A stretch of 64,000 nucleotides of DNA from Kitasatospora sp. SUK 42 (GCF_015776785.2 NZ_LFMD02000005.1:637742-701741); one strand, 5' to 3'; shown: positions 26,144 to 34,186, counted from the first letter of the stretch. A program made the numbers and translations. Notes: generated by a model from the sequence alone, not told the origin.

Positions 26144-26338
26144 CCGCCGCCCGGCGGCCGCACCCTGGCCGCCGGACCGCAGCACCCGCCGTTCACGCCG
26201 TTCGGACCCTCGCCCCCGGTCGGCCCCGGCCGTCCGCCGCCGCCCGGCCTCCCGCCTCGTTCGCCCTGGCGCTGTTCGCGTTGCCCCCGTTCAGCCGCTC
26301 CGGGCCGGGCCGGGTCGACGGAGGGGTCGGCGAGTGGA

Positions 26339-27097
26339 TCAGTGAGGCAGGTTCCACTTCTGGTTGGCCGCGCCGTTGCAGTCCCAGATGCCGAGCTGGT
26401 TGCCGTTGTTGGTGGCGAAGCCCAGGTCGTCCAGGCAGCGGCCGGACTGCGGGTTGAGCAGCGAGCCGTCGGGCTGCGCCTTCCACTGCTGGGCGCCGCT
26501 GCCGTTGCAGTCGTAGAGCTGGACCATGGTGTGGTTGGCGGTGCCGCCACCCGTCACGTCCATGCACTTGCCGAGGACGCGCAGCGTCCCGTCGACCCCG
26601 ACGGTCCACTTCTGGGCGTCCGAGCCGTTGCAGTCCCAGATCTGGATCGGGTTGCCGTTGTTGCTCTTCGCGCCCGCGTCGTCGACGCACTTGCCCACGT
26701 AGCCGGTGATCTGCCCCTGGGGGCCGGCCACCGGCGGCGGCACCGTCCCGGTGAAGACGACCTGCGGCCACAGGACGGTCCTGCCGAAGCCGCAGGTGGC
26801 GACGCTCTGGCCGTCGCCGACGATCGAGGCGCCCTGGGCGAGCATCATGTAGGGGCCCGTGCCGTTGACGTACCACTGGCACTGCGCCTGGACGTGCCAG
26901 ATCTGCGAGGGGCTGATCCCGGTACATATCCCGACGGCCTGGCCGCCACCGCTGGCGAAGGCGTTGCAGCCTCCGGCCAGCGCGGCGGCCGGGGCCCTTC
27001 CGGTGGAGGTGGACGCCGCCTGGGCGGCGGCGGGGACGGCGAGGGCCGCGGCGGAGGCCAGCAGCGTGGTCATCATGACAACGGCGGTACGGCGCAT
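26339..27097 (-). CDS. secreted ricin-type beta-trefoil lectin
   Basis: About 252 residues. A signal peptide (MRRTAVVMMTTLLASAAAL..., cleavage near AAQAAS) is followed by a ~90-residue N-terminal part with five cysteines (GGCNAF, GICTG, AQCQWY, ATCGFG), then a ricin-type beta-trefoil of three subdomains with the signatures CVDD, CMDV and CLDD and three QxW repeats (AQKW, AQQW, NQKW). The trefoil binds galactose- or xylose-type sugars in related proteins. No catalytic domain is recognisable in the N-terminal part, so this may be a free lectin or adhesin. Monocistronic, with 195 bp to the convergent gene. Confidence 0.87.
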   Translation of the reverse strand: MRRTAVVMMTTLLASAAALAVPAAAQAASTSTGRAPAAALAGGCNAFASGGGQAVGICTGISPSQIWHVQAQCQWYVNGTGPYMMLAQGASIVGDGQSVATCGFGRTVLWPQVVFTGTVPPPVAGPQGQITGYVGKCVDDAGAKSNNGNPIQIWDCNGSDAQKWTVGVDGTLRVLGKCMDVTGGGTANHTMVQLYDCNGSGAQQWKAQPDGSLLNPQSGRCLDDLGFATNNGNQLGIWDCNGAANQKWNLPH

Positions 27098-27432
27098 GGG
27101 TGTTGATCCCTTCCCGTGGGGACGGAGTGATGGTGCCGCTCAGCTGTTTCACATGTGCGGCCATGAGCATGGCAGTGCCACATGGGGGCGTCAACAGGTG
27201 TGAGTCGATCGGACATCGTCATTCACCCTGGCTCATAGGATCCATCCCGCCCGCGCGGAGATCCCGCCCAACGCGGTGTGCGACAGCGTCAACTGACGCA
27301 AGATCAGCACCGTGGAGGACGGGTGGAGAGTGACACGATCGGCCGTCACCTTCCGGGCCGCCGGCTCGTTGTTCCGTGTGCGCCGCCCCCTGCGTACGGC
27401 GGTCCTTCAGTAGCGGCAAGGAGAAGCCTGCG

Positions 27433-28809
27433 GTGTCCACCGTCCCCGATCCGTTCACCGGTTCCTACGCGCCGGTGGGCGAGGAAGTGACCGCCTTCGA
27501 CCTGCCGGTCACGGGCACGATCCCGGCCGAGCTCAACGGCCGGTACCTGCGCAACGGGCCCAACGGGATGAGGGCGGACGATCCCCGGCCGCGGCACCTG
27601 TTCGCCGGGTACGCCATGGTGCACGGGGTGCGGCTGAGGGAGGGGCGGGCCAGGTGGTACCGCAACCGGATGGTCCGCAGCGCCGCCGTGGCCGAGGCGC
27701 TGGGCGAGCGGCCGCGCCCCGGCGCCTCGGTGCGGATCCTCGACGTCGCGCCCAACACCCATGTGATCGGTCACGCCGACCGCACGTTCGCGCTGGTGGA
27801 GGGCGGCTTCCGTCCGTACGAACTCTCCTACGAGATCGAGACGGTGGGTGCCACCGACTTCTGCGGCACGCTGCCCGACGGGTTCGCCGCCCACCCCAAG
27901 CTGGACCCGCTCAGCGGCGAGCTGCACGCGATCACCTGGCAGCGCGACAGCGAGGTCCTGCGCCACCTGGTGCTCTCCCCGCGGGGCCGCGTCATCCGCG
28001 CGGTGGACGTGCCGCTCCCGCACCGGCCGGTGGTGCACGACATGGCCCTGACCCGCAACCACGCCGTCATCCTCGACCTCTCGGCCAGTGTCGGCACGCG
28101 TGGCAACCGGGCGCGCAGGACGTACCCGGCGGTGTGGGACGAGTCCCGCACCGCGCGGATCGGGCTGCTGCCCCGCGACGGCACCGGCGTCAGGTGGTTC
28201 GACGTCGATCCCTGCTTCGTCTTCCACACGCTCAACGCCTACGAGGACGGCGACCGGGTCGTCATCGACGTCGTCCGCTACCCGAGGATGTTCGCCGGCG
28301 GCGCGGTGCACGACCAGAGCAGCCCCACCCTGGACCGCTGGCTCGTCGACACCGCCTCCGGCAAGGTGACCGAGACCCGCCTCGACGACCGCCCGCAGGA
28401 GTTCCCGGCGGTCAGCCCCGCCGTGGTCGGCGGCGCCCACCGCTACGGGTACTCCACGGTCGCCACCGGCCTCCTGCGCCACCTCGCCGCGGCCGACGCC
28501 CTCGACACCCTGACCCCGGAGGCCGCCGGGGACGCGCTGATCAAGCACGACCTGGGCCGGCAGACCAGCACCGTGCGCCACTTCGGCGCCGGCCGCCACA
28601 CCGGCGAGGTCTCCTTCGTCCCGAGGGAGGGCGCCCGCGCCGAGGACGACGGCTACCTCCTGGCCTACGTCCACGACCCCGAGCGGGGCGCGAGCGATCT
28701 GGTCGTCCTCTCCGCCGAGGACTTCACCGGCGCCCCGGTCGCCACCGTCCACCTGCCGGTCCGAGTGCCGGCGGGCTTCCACGGCAGCTGGATCCCCGAC
28801 CCGGTCTGA
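27433..28809 (+). CDS. carotenoid cleavage oxygenase
   Basis: About 458 residues, the usual size of the RPE65/carotenoid oxygenase family. RNGPN near residue 38 is the family hallmark, and four histidines for the non-heme iron are found at spaced sites: AHPKLDP, VVHDMALT, FHTLNAYED and the final HGSWIPDP next to the C terminus. The enzyme cleaves a carotenoid or apocarotenoid double bond with O2 to give aldehydes. The next gene, 9 bp downstream, is an aldehyde dehydrogenase that could oxidise the product. GTG 27433 follows AAGGAG by 9 nt. Confidence 0.92.
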   Translation: MSTVPDPFTGSYAPVGEEVTAFDLPVTGTIPAELNGRYLRNGPNGMRADDPRPRHLFAGYAMVHGVRLREGRARWYRNRMVRSAAVAEALGERPRPGASVRILDVAPNTHVIGHADRTFALVEGGFRPYELSYEIETVGATDFCGTLPDGFAAHPKLDPLSGELHAITWQRDSEVLRHLVLSPRGRVIRAVDVPLPHRPVVHDMALTRNHAVILDLSASVGTRGNRARRTYPAVWDESRTARIGLLPRDGTGVRWFDVDPCFVFHTLNAYEDGDRVVIDVVRYPRMFAGGAVHDQSSPTLDRWLVDTASGKVTETRLDDRPQEFPAVSPAVVGGAHRYGYSTVATGLLRHLAAADALDTLTPEAAGDALIKHDLGRQTSTVRHFGAGRHTGEVSFVPREGARAEDDGYLLAYVHDPERGASDLVVLSAEDFTGAPVATVHLPVRVPAGFHGSWIPDPV

Positions 28810-28818
28810 GAGGCACCC

Positions 28819-30141
28819 GTGAACATCCCACCCACCCCGGCCGAGGCCGTCGCCCGGCTGCGCACCACGTTCCGCACCGGCCGTACCAGGCCGCTCGGTT
28901 GGCGCACGGAGCAGCTGACCGGGCTGCGCGCCCTGGTGACCGGGCACCGCGACGAGCTCGCCGACGCGCTCCACACCGATCTGCGCAAGCCGCGCGCCGA
29001 GGCGGACGTCGCCGAAGTCGACTTCACCGTACGGGAGATCGACCACACGCTGCGGCACCTGGAGCAGTGGCTGCACCCCGAGCCGGTCCCCGCGTCCGCG
29101 CTCACCCGGCTGCCGCCGGGGACGACCGCCGACACCCGCCACGACCCCCTCGGGACCGTCCTGGTGATCGCCTCCTGGAACTACCCGGTGTCGCTGCTGC
29201 TCGTACCGGTGGCGGGCGCGCTGGCCGCGGGCAACACGGTGCTGGCCAAGCCGAGCGAGCTGGCCCCGGTCTGCTCGGCCCTGCTGGCGCGGCTGTTGCC
29301 GCAGTACGTCGACCCGGAGGCGATCGCCGTGGTGGAGGGCGGCGGCCGGACGACCACCGACCTGCTGGCCCAGCGCTTCGACCACATCCTCTACACCGGC
29401 AACGCCGGCTTCGGCCGGACGGTGCTGCGTGCCGCCGCCGAGCACCTGACCCCGGTCACCCTCGAACTGGGCGGCAAGTCACCGGTGTTCGTCGACCGGG
29501 GGGTCGACCTCGCGGTCGTCGCCACCCGCCTGGCCCGCGCCAAGTTCGCCAACGCGGGCCAGACCTGCGTGGCCCCCGACCACGTCCTGACCGACCCGGC
29601 CACCGCCCGAGCCCTGGAAGGCGAACTGGCCCGGGCGGTCACCGACCTGTACGGCCCCGACCCGGCGCGGTCGCCGGCCTACGGGCGCATCGTCAACGGG
29701 CGGCACTTCGACCGCGTCGCCGCCCTCCTGGACTCGGGGCGTACGGTGATCGGCGGCCGGTACGACCGGGCGGACCGCTACATCGCGCCGACCGTCCTGG
29801 CCGAGGTCGAGCCGGACGCCCCGGTCATGCGGGAGGAGATCTTCGGCCCCGTCCTGCCCCTCCTCGAAGTCGCCGACCTCGGCGAGGCGATCGCCTCCAT
29901 CAACGACCGGGACAGGCCCCTCGCCGTCTACGCCTTCACCGACGACGACACCACCCGCCGTCGGCTGGCCGAGGAGACCGCCTCCGGCGGCCTGAACTTC
30001 GGCCTCCCGATCGCCCATCTCGGCATCCCCGAGCTCCCCTTCGGCGGCGTGGGGGAGAGCGGCTTCGGCCGGTACCACGGTCGCTGGTCCATCGACACGT
30101 TCAGCCACCGCAGGGCCTGCCTCGACGTGCCGCTGGGCTGA
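28819..30141 (+). CDS. aldehyde dehydrogenase, class 3-like
   Basis: About 440 residues, the length of the shorter ALDH3/fatty aldehyde dehydrogenase group. Visible motifs are SWNYPVSLLLVPVAGALAAG, KPSELAP for the cofactor, YTGNAGFGR, the general base in TLELGGKSP, and the catalytic Cys in NAGQTCVAPD; EEIFGPVLPL and PFGGVGESGFGRYHG complete the C-terminal signature. It converts aldehydes to acids with NAD(P)+. It is tightly coupled (9 bp) to the carotenoid oxygenase, so the substrate is probably an apocarotenal or retinal-like aldehyde. Confidence 0.92.
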   Translation: MNIPPTPAEAVARLRTTFRTGRTRPLGWRTEQLTGLRALVTGHRDELADALHTDLRKPRAEADVAEVDFTVREIDHTLRHLEQWLHPEPVPASALTRLPPGTTADTRHDPLGTVLVIASWNYPVSLLLVPVAGALAAGNTVLAKPSELAPVCSALLARLLPQYVDPEAIAVVEGGGRTTTDLLAQRFDHILYTGNAGFGRTVLRAAAEHLTPVTLELGGKSPVFVDRGVDLAVVATRLARAKFANAGQTCVAPDHVLTDPATARALEGELARAVTDLYGPDPARSPAYGRIVNGRHFDRVAALLDSGRTVIGGRYDRADRYIAPTVLAEVEPDAPVMREEIFGPVLPLLEVADLGEAIASINDRDRPLAVYAFTDDDTTRRRLAEETASGGLNFGLPIAHLGIPELPFGGVGESGFGRYHGRWSIDTFSHRRACLDVPLG

Positions 30142-30269
30142 TCCGGGTACCGGCGGACGCGGGTTCGGGGACGGGGCCTTGTCGCCGATGGCGGCGGGCA
30201 TGGCGACGTAGCCCGAATGAACGGGCCGCCTCGCCCGTCGTCACATGGGCGTGGTGCCGGAACGGGGCC

Positions 30270-30644
30270 TCACGCCCACAGGGCCTGGGCGAGCGCGTCA
30301 CCGGTGAACACCGCGCCCAGGCCGGCGCACACGCTGCCGGCGACGTTCAGCACCGCGAACAGGCCCGCCCCGGTCTCCGCCAGCCGCAGGGTCTCGTACG
30401 AGAACGTCGAGTAGGTGGTGAGCGCCCCGCAGAAGCCGGTGCCCACCAGCAGTTGGAGCTCGGAGGAGCCCGCCCCGGCCGTCACGGCGCCGGTGACCAG
30501 GCCGAGCACCAGGCAGCCGAAGACGTTGACGGCGAACGTCCCCCAGGGGAACACCGTGTCGTGGCGGGACTGCACGGCCCGGTCGGTGAGGTACCGCAGC
30601 GGGGCGCCGACCAGCGCGCCCGCGATCACGAGCAGCCAGTTCAC
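30270..30644 (-). CDS. crcB: fluoride channel subunit CrcB/FluC
   Basis: About 124 residues with four hydrophobic helices. WLLVIAGALVGAPLRYLTD, FPWGTFAVNVFGC, GFCGALTTYSTFSYET match the CrcB/Fluc family, which exports fluoride as dual-topology dimers; the Asn of FAVN and the Phe-box residues of the TTYSTFS stretch are present. Its GTG start overlaps the stop codon of the upstream crcB gene (GTGA, 30641-30644). Two adjacent crcB genes usually encode a heterodimer with fixed opposite topologies. Confidence 0.9.
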   Translation of the reverse strand: MNWLLVIAGALVGAPLRYLTDRAVQSRHDTVFPWGTFAVNVFGCLVLGLVTGAVTAGAGSSELQLLVGTGFCGALTTYSTFSYETLRLAETGAGLFAVLNVAGSVCAGLGAVFTGDALAQALWA

Positions 30645-31123
30645 GCGGCACCCGCCTTCCGGCCGGCCAGCCGCCGGGTCGCCGTCGCGCCCGCCCACAC
30701 GGACAGCAGCGCCGCCAGCACCGTCGCGGCCAGGTAGGCCAGCCCCGACGCGGCGTGCCCGGCCCGCACCAGCCGCTGGACGTCCACCGCGTACGTGGAG
30801 AAGGTGGTGAACCCGCCCAGCACGCCGGTGCCGAAGAACGGCCGGACGAGCGGGTGCGCCGCCCACACGTCGGTGATCAGCGCCAGGAACACCCCGATCA
30901 CCGCGCACCCGAGGGCGTTCACCACCAGCGTCGACCAGGGGAAGGCGGACGGGCCGACCGGCCACGCCAGGGCCGCCGCGTAGCGCGCGCTCGCGCCGAT
31001 CGCACCGCCGAGCGCGACCACCGCGACCACGGGCAGCTGGGAACGGGCGGGACCTCGACGACCGGGAGGCGGGGGAGCGGCGGGCTCGACCGCCGACCGG
31101 GTCCGGGAACTGTCCGTGGACAC
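30641..31123 (-). CDS. crcB: fluoride channel subunit CrcB/FluC, second copy
   Basis: About 160 residues. A polar Pro/Arg-rich N-terminal extension of ~37 residues precedes the four-helix CrcB core: VVALGGAIGASARYAAAL, FPWSTLVVNALGC, GVLGGFTTFSTYAVD. The TTFSTYA segment carries the channel Phe/Thr motif. GTG 31123 has AGGAGAAGC just upstream, giving a strong initiation site; starts further inside are possible. First of two overlapping crcB genes. I looked upstream for a fluoride riboswitch and found none, only a hairpin at 31142-31161. Confidence 0.88.
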   Translation of the reverse strand: MSTDSSRTRSAVEPAAPPPPGRRGPARSQLPVVAVVALGGAIGASARYAAALAWPVGPSAFPWSTLVVNALGCAVIGVFLALITDVWAAHPLVRPFFGTGVLGGFTTFSTYAVDVQRLVRAGHAASGLAYLAATVLAALLSVWAGATATRRLAGRKAGAA

Positions 31124-31141
31124 GCTTCTCCTACTCGTACG

Positions 31142-31161
31142 GCACCCGGACACACGGGTGC
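31142..31161 (-). promoter_or_regulatory. leader hairpin before the crcB pair
   Basis: GCACCCG and CGGGTGC form a 7-bp stem with a 6-nt loop, 19 bp upstream of the first crcB start codon. It could affect leader folding or be a small operator. It lacks the conserved fluoride-riboswitch sequences. Confidence 0.3.
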
Positions 31162-31297
31162 GACCGTCACAAGTAGGGACCGTTGGCGGCGGATGCCGCG
31201 GTTCGGGTACGGCGGGCCCCACCGCCGTTCAGCGCGAGGACGCGCCGCCCGCACACTCTACCGGTTCGGGCCGCCCGCTCGGCGGGGCCGCCTGCTG

Positions 31298-31311
31298 TAC
31301 CCCGGGGGGTA
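31298..31311 (+). promoter_or_regulatory. CsoR/CstR-type operator
   Basis: TACCCC-GG-GGGGTA followed by TATTG forms the G/C-tract palindrome with flanking TA/AT that CsoR-family repressors (copper sensor CsoR, persulfide sensor CstR) bind. It lies 48 bp upstream of the Cys-rich small protein start, at the expected promoter position. No CsoR gene is in the window, so the regulator would act from elsewhere. Confidence 0.6.
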
Positions 31312-31358
31312 TATTGGCAGGGCAAGCCACCCCATACGGATCGAAAAGGGAGACCGGT

Positions 31359-31526
31359 ATGTGCCGTCGAGTCGTCTGCCGCACCTGCGGGAAGCAGACC
31401 TACGCCGGGTGCGGGATGCACGTCGAGCAGGTCCTGGCCGGAGTGCGGAAGGCCGACCGCTGCGCCTGCTCCCCGAAGGAGCGCGCCGGCGGGAGCTGGC
31501 TCGGAAGGCTCTTCGGCCGCCGTTGA
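31359..31526 (+). CDS. 55-residue Cys-rich conserved small protein
   Basis: MCRRVVCRTCGKQTYAGCG opens the protein, with Cys at 2, 7, 10 and 18 and a CACSP pair near residue 40, so six cysteines plus GMHVEQVL. The spacing (CRTCG...GCGMH...CACS) suits a small zinc ribbon or metal site. I recall very similar orphan proteins throughout actinobacteria, of unknown function. The ATG at 31359 follows AAGGGAGA. A CsoR-type operator stands just upstream, so expression may respond to copper or reactive sulfur. Confidence 0.75.
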   Translation: MCRRVVCRTCGKQTYAGCGMHVEQVLAGVRKADRCACSPKERAGGSWLGRLFGRR

Positions 31527-31655
31527 GGCGCCCCGGTGGACCGGAGGCGCGCCGGTGGTTCACTCGCCCGAGTGATTGTTGCGCTACGCGCATTGGCGGA
31601 CACTCATCGTGCACGGAGGGCTCGTGGGGGCCCTCCCGATGTGAGGAGGGCCGTC

Positions 31656-32018
31656 ATGGCCGCAACCGAACCCACCGCCTCCGAGGTGCCGCAGATCGCG
31701 GGCAGCTCTCAGCCCACCAGTCACGACCAGGGCCTCGCGGACATCGGCGGCAACGTCGGCGCCGTGTGGCGGGCCTGGTGGACGTGGACGCCGTCCAACG
31801 GGACGTTCAACCTCCAGCTCCCGTGGAACGTCATCGGGATCGACTCGACCGTCGTCATCACCGCCTCCGAGATCGACTCCAACGGCAACCGGTTCGTCGG
31901 CGCCGCCGCCTTCCAGGTGTCGAGCATCGCCCCGGGCAACGGCATCGTGACCTTCAAGATCAACATCGGCTGGAACAGCCCCCTGCCGATGCGCACCGAC
32001 GTCCTGGTCTTCAACTGA
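31656..32018 (+). CDS. hypothetical 120-residue protein
   Basis: A soluble protein with no signal peptide. A polar N-terminal third (TEPTASEVPQIAGSSQPT) leads to a beta-rich part: AVWRAWWTWTPSNGTFNLQL, VVITASEIDSNGNRFVGAA, NGIVTFKINIGWN. The alternating strands suggest a compact beta-sandwich. I do not recognise the family. ATG 31656 follows GAGGAGGG, a strong ribosome-binding site, which supports its being real. Monocistronic. Confidence 0.65.
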   Translation: MAATEPTASEVPQIAGSSQPTSHDQGLADIGGNVGAVWRAWWTWTPSNGTFNLQLPWNVIGIDSTVVITASEIDSNGNRFVGAAAFQVSSIAPGNGIVTFKINIGWNSPLPMRTDVLVFN

Positions 32019-32076
32019 CCCGACCGCGAAGTCCGGCGACCCGCCGGCGCGAGCCCGGGTCGCCGGCCCACCGCGG

Positions 32077-32703
32077 TCACCGGTGGGAAGGCAGCCGCAG
32101 CAGGTCGGCGACCCGCGACGCCGTGTCCGGACCGGTCGCGTGGACCGTGGTGATGCCGAGCGACTCGGCGGGCGGGAGGTTCGCCGGGCGGTCGTCCACG
32201 AAGACGCACTCGGCGCCGGCCAGCCCCATGCGGTCGAGCGTGCGCCGGTAGATCTCCGGGTCGGGCTTGGCGAGTCCCTCGTCGCCGCTGATCACCCGGA
32301 CGTCGAAGAGGTCCCACACGCCGGTCGCCCGGTACGGGTCGTAGGGGGCCAGGCCGTAGGAGTTGGAGAGCAGCGCGACGACGATCCCGGCGGCCCGGGC
32401 CGCGCGGACGAGCTCGACCATCGCCGGGACCGCCCGGACCTCGGCGTGGGCCCGGCCCATCAGGTCGTGCGGCTCGACACCCAGGATCGCCGCGGTGCCC
32501 CGGTTCCAGTCCTCCTGCGAGATCCGGCCGAGCTCCAGCTCCGCGTACAGGGCGCGGCCGACCGGATGGTCCACCAGCGCGCCGCGCCAGGCGTCGGCGG
32601 GCAGCCCCTCCCGGGCGCACCAGGCCCGGCACGACGGGCCGAGCGGAGTGCTCATCACTCCCGCGAAGTCGAGGACCAGGCCGCGGTACACGTGTTCTTC
32701 CAC
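32077..32703 (-). CDS. HAD-superfamily hydrolase, subfamily IA
   Basis: About 208 residues. Motif I reads VLDFAGVM, where the second acidic residue of DxD is Ala, as in the DFGGVL branch; motif II is ALLSNSYG, motif III includes the Lys of EGLAKPDPEIY, and motif IV is FVDDRPANL. A helical cap lies between motifs I and II. These enzymes are small-molecule phosphatases or dehalogenase relatives; loss of the second Asp often weakens phosphatase activity. GTG 32703 begins the conserved protein but has a poor ribosome-binding site; a GTG 12 nt downstream is an alternative. A perfect 25-bp hairpin lies 18 bp upstream. Confidence 0.82.
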   Translation of the reverse strand: MEEHVYRGLVLDFAGVMSTPLGPSCRAWCAREGLPADAWRGALVDHPVGRALYAELELGRISQEDWNRGTAAILGVEPHDLMGRAHAEVRAVPAMVELVRAARAAGIVVALLSNSYGLAPYDPYRATGVWDLFDVRVISGDEGLAKPDPEIYRRTLDRMGLAGAECVFVDDRPANLPPAESLGITTVHATGPDTASRVADLLRLPSHR

Positions 32704-33007
32704 GCCGTGTTCAGACGATTCGGCCGGTCGGAGAGGTTCCCGGGGCGCAGCGGACCCCGGGAACCTCTCCGACCGGCCGGGACCTCCGGATCTTCGCACC
32801 GGGACCGGTGGCGGCCGCGGCAGGGGCCATCGGCCCTGCCGCGGGGGCCGCCGCGATCGGAGGATCGAGGTGAGCGAACGCGGTTGCGGCGGTGGCGGGT
32901 TCGACTCCCGGAGCGTTCCGGGGGAGAGCCCTCCCGCCCGCCGCCGACGGCAGCGGGTCGTCCTGCTGCCGGCGCCCGGCCGGATTCCTGCACCGAGAGG
33001 ATCTTCC
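32704..33007. other. divergent intergenic region with long hairpin
   Basis: These 304 bp separate the HAD gene from the ribosome hibernation factor gene. They contain a 59-bp perfect hairpin (32721-32779), a short GAACGC/GCGTTC inverted repeat around 32876-32918 and a tRNA T-arm-like GGGTTCGACTCCC inside it. No gene was recognised. Confidence 0.5.
32721..32779. repeat. perfect 25-bp stem, 9-nt loop hairpin
   Basis: 32721-32745 and 32755-32779 are exact inverted complements (arm ends CGGCCGGTC... and ...TTCCCGGGG). Its place between two divergent promoters is unusual for a terminator. It could be the stem of a small RNA, a leader structure of the HAD gene, or a dispersed palindrome. Confidence 0.85.
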
Positions 33008-33778
33008 ATGAACACCCTGCAGAGCCCGCCCGCCGTCGACGTCCAGGTGACGACCCGGGGCGCGGTGTCCCTGGCCGCGCCCGAGTACGCGCGGGAGAAG
33101 ATCGCGGCCGTGCTCGGGCAGATCCACGAACCCGTGCTCGCGGCCCGGGTGAAGCTGACCCAGGAGGCCCACCACGCGGTCGCCCGGCCGTCGCTGGCTC
33201 AGGCCGTGGTGGACCTCAACGGGCGTCCGGTGCGGGTCCACGTGGCGGCCGCCACCATGCGGGAGGCGGTCGACCTGCTCCAGGACCGGCTCGGCGCCAG
33301 GCTGGCCCGGGTCCGGCGGCAGCGCCACGCCGCGCCCGGCACCTGGGTCGACCGGGACGGCGACACCCACCGCCCCGAACGGGTCGCCCGGGCCGAGGAG
33401 GAGCGGCGGATCGTGCGGCACAAGGCGTACGGCCTGTCGCGGCAGAGCGCCTGGGCGGCGGTGGGGGAGATGGAGGCCATGGACTACGACTTCCACCTGT
33501 TCACCGACGCCGTGAGCGGGTGCGAGAGCGTGGTCTACCGGGACGGCCGAACCGGCGGGCACCGGCTGGCCTCCTCCGGATCGGCCGTCGACCCGACCCC
33601 CGGCCTGTCGGTCAGCACCGTCGCCGTGCCCGAGCTGACGGTCGCCGGGGCCGTGGCACGGCTCGAACTGACCGGCCTGCCCTTCGTGTTCTTCACCGAC
33701 ACGGCCAGCCGCCGGGGCAACGTCCTGTACCACCGGTACGACGGGCACTACGGCCTGATCACTCCCGCGCAGGACTGA
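33008..33778 (+). CDS. long ribosome hibernation-promoting factor (S30AE/RaiA family) with two C-terminal domains
   Basis: About 256 residues. The N-terminal ~100 residues follow the RaiA/HPF pattern (VTTRGAVSLAAPEYAREKI, RVKLTQEAHHAV, LNGRPVRVHVAAATMREAVDLL, DRLGARLARVRRQ). Two copies of the S30AE C-terminal domain follow: RIVRHKAYGLSRQSAWAAV...YDFHLFTDA near 130-170 and LTVAGAVARLELTGLPFVFFTD near 205-250. Long HPF forms inactive 100S ribosomes through C-terminal dimerisation; a doubled tail resembles mycobacterial dormancy proteins of the Rv0079 type. ATG 33008 follows AGAGGA by 6 nt. A stress role fits the nearby SigB-type sigma factor. Confidence 0.85.
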   Translation: MNTLQSPPAVDVQVTTRGAVSLAAPEYAREKIAAVLGQIHEPVLAARVKLTQEAHHAVARPSLAQAVVDLNGRPVRVHVAAATMREAVDLLQDRLGARLARVRRQRHAAPGTWVDRDGDTHRPERVARAEEERRIVRHKAYGLSRQSAWAAVGEMEAMDYDFHLFTDAVSGCESVVYRDGRTGGHRLASSGSAVDPTPGLSVSTVAVPELTVAGAVARLELTGLPFVFFTDTASRRGNVLYHRYDGHYGLITPAQD

Positions 33779-33826
33779 GCGCGCCGCGTCCCGCAGACGC
33801 GGGTTCGAAGACGGGCCCGAGGGGCG

Positions 33827-34186
33827 TCAGGCCTTCTTCACGACGCTGGACTTGAGCTGCATCGCGCCGAAGCCCTCGATGCGGCAGTCGATGTCGTGCC
33901 CGTCGACGCCGTCGACCAGCCGGATGTTGCGGACCTTGGTGCCGGCCTTGATGCCCGAGACGCTGCCCTTGACCTTGAGGGCCTTGACGACGGTCACGGT
34001 GTCGCCGTCGCTCAGCACGTTGCCGACCGAGTCCCGGATCACCCGCTCACCCGAGTCGGCCGCCTGCCCGGCGCCGCCCTCGGAGGGCATCCACTCGTGG
34101 GCGCACTCCGGGCAGACCATCAGACCGTTCATCTCGTAGGTGTACTCGCTGGAGCACGAGGGGCACGCGGGGAGGTTGTCGCTCAT
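33827..34186 (-). CDS. phnA: PhnA/YjdM zinc-ribbon protein
   Basis: A 119-residue protein with an N-terminal zinc ribbon (CPSCSSEYTYE...CPECAHEW, two CxxC pairs) and a C-terminal SH3-like PhnA domain (VIRDSVGNVLSDGDTVTVVK, LKVKGSVSGIKAGTKVRNI, DIDCRIEGFGAMQLKS). The family is widely annotated as alkylphosphonate utilisation protein PhnA, but it is not the C-P lyase and its role remains unclear. The length and all motifs are complete. Convergent with the hibernation factor gene. ATG 34186. Confidence 0.93.
   Translation of the reverse strand: MSDNLPACPSCSSEYTYEMNGLMVCPECAHEWMPSEGGAGQAADSGERVIRDSVGNVLSDGDTVTVVKALKVKGSVSGIKAGTKVRNIRLVDGVDGHDIDCRIEGFGAMQLKSSVVKKA

Noticed and set aside
28819..28821. 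ATG start downstream for the aldehyde dehydrogenase
   Set aside because: GTG 28819 keeps the usual N-terminal helix of the family and the short 9-bp spacing to the previous gene, so it was preferred.
31124..31358. Fluoride riboswitch upstream of the crcB pair
   Set aside because: The conserved fluoride-aptamer sequences were not found; only a simple 7-bp hairpin is present.
32890..32920. tRNA T-arm-like sequence (GGGTTCGACTCCC)
   Set aside because: The outer stem pair does not match and I could not build an acceptor, D or anticodon arm around it; no CCA end. Not a tRNA gene or clear fragment.
33786..33803. Terminator between the hibernation factor and phnA genes (CCCGC/GCGGG)
   Set aside because: Only a 5-bp stem, with an alternative pairing of equal strength; not distinguishable from background.
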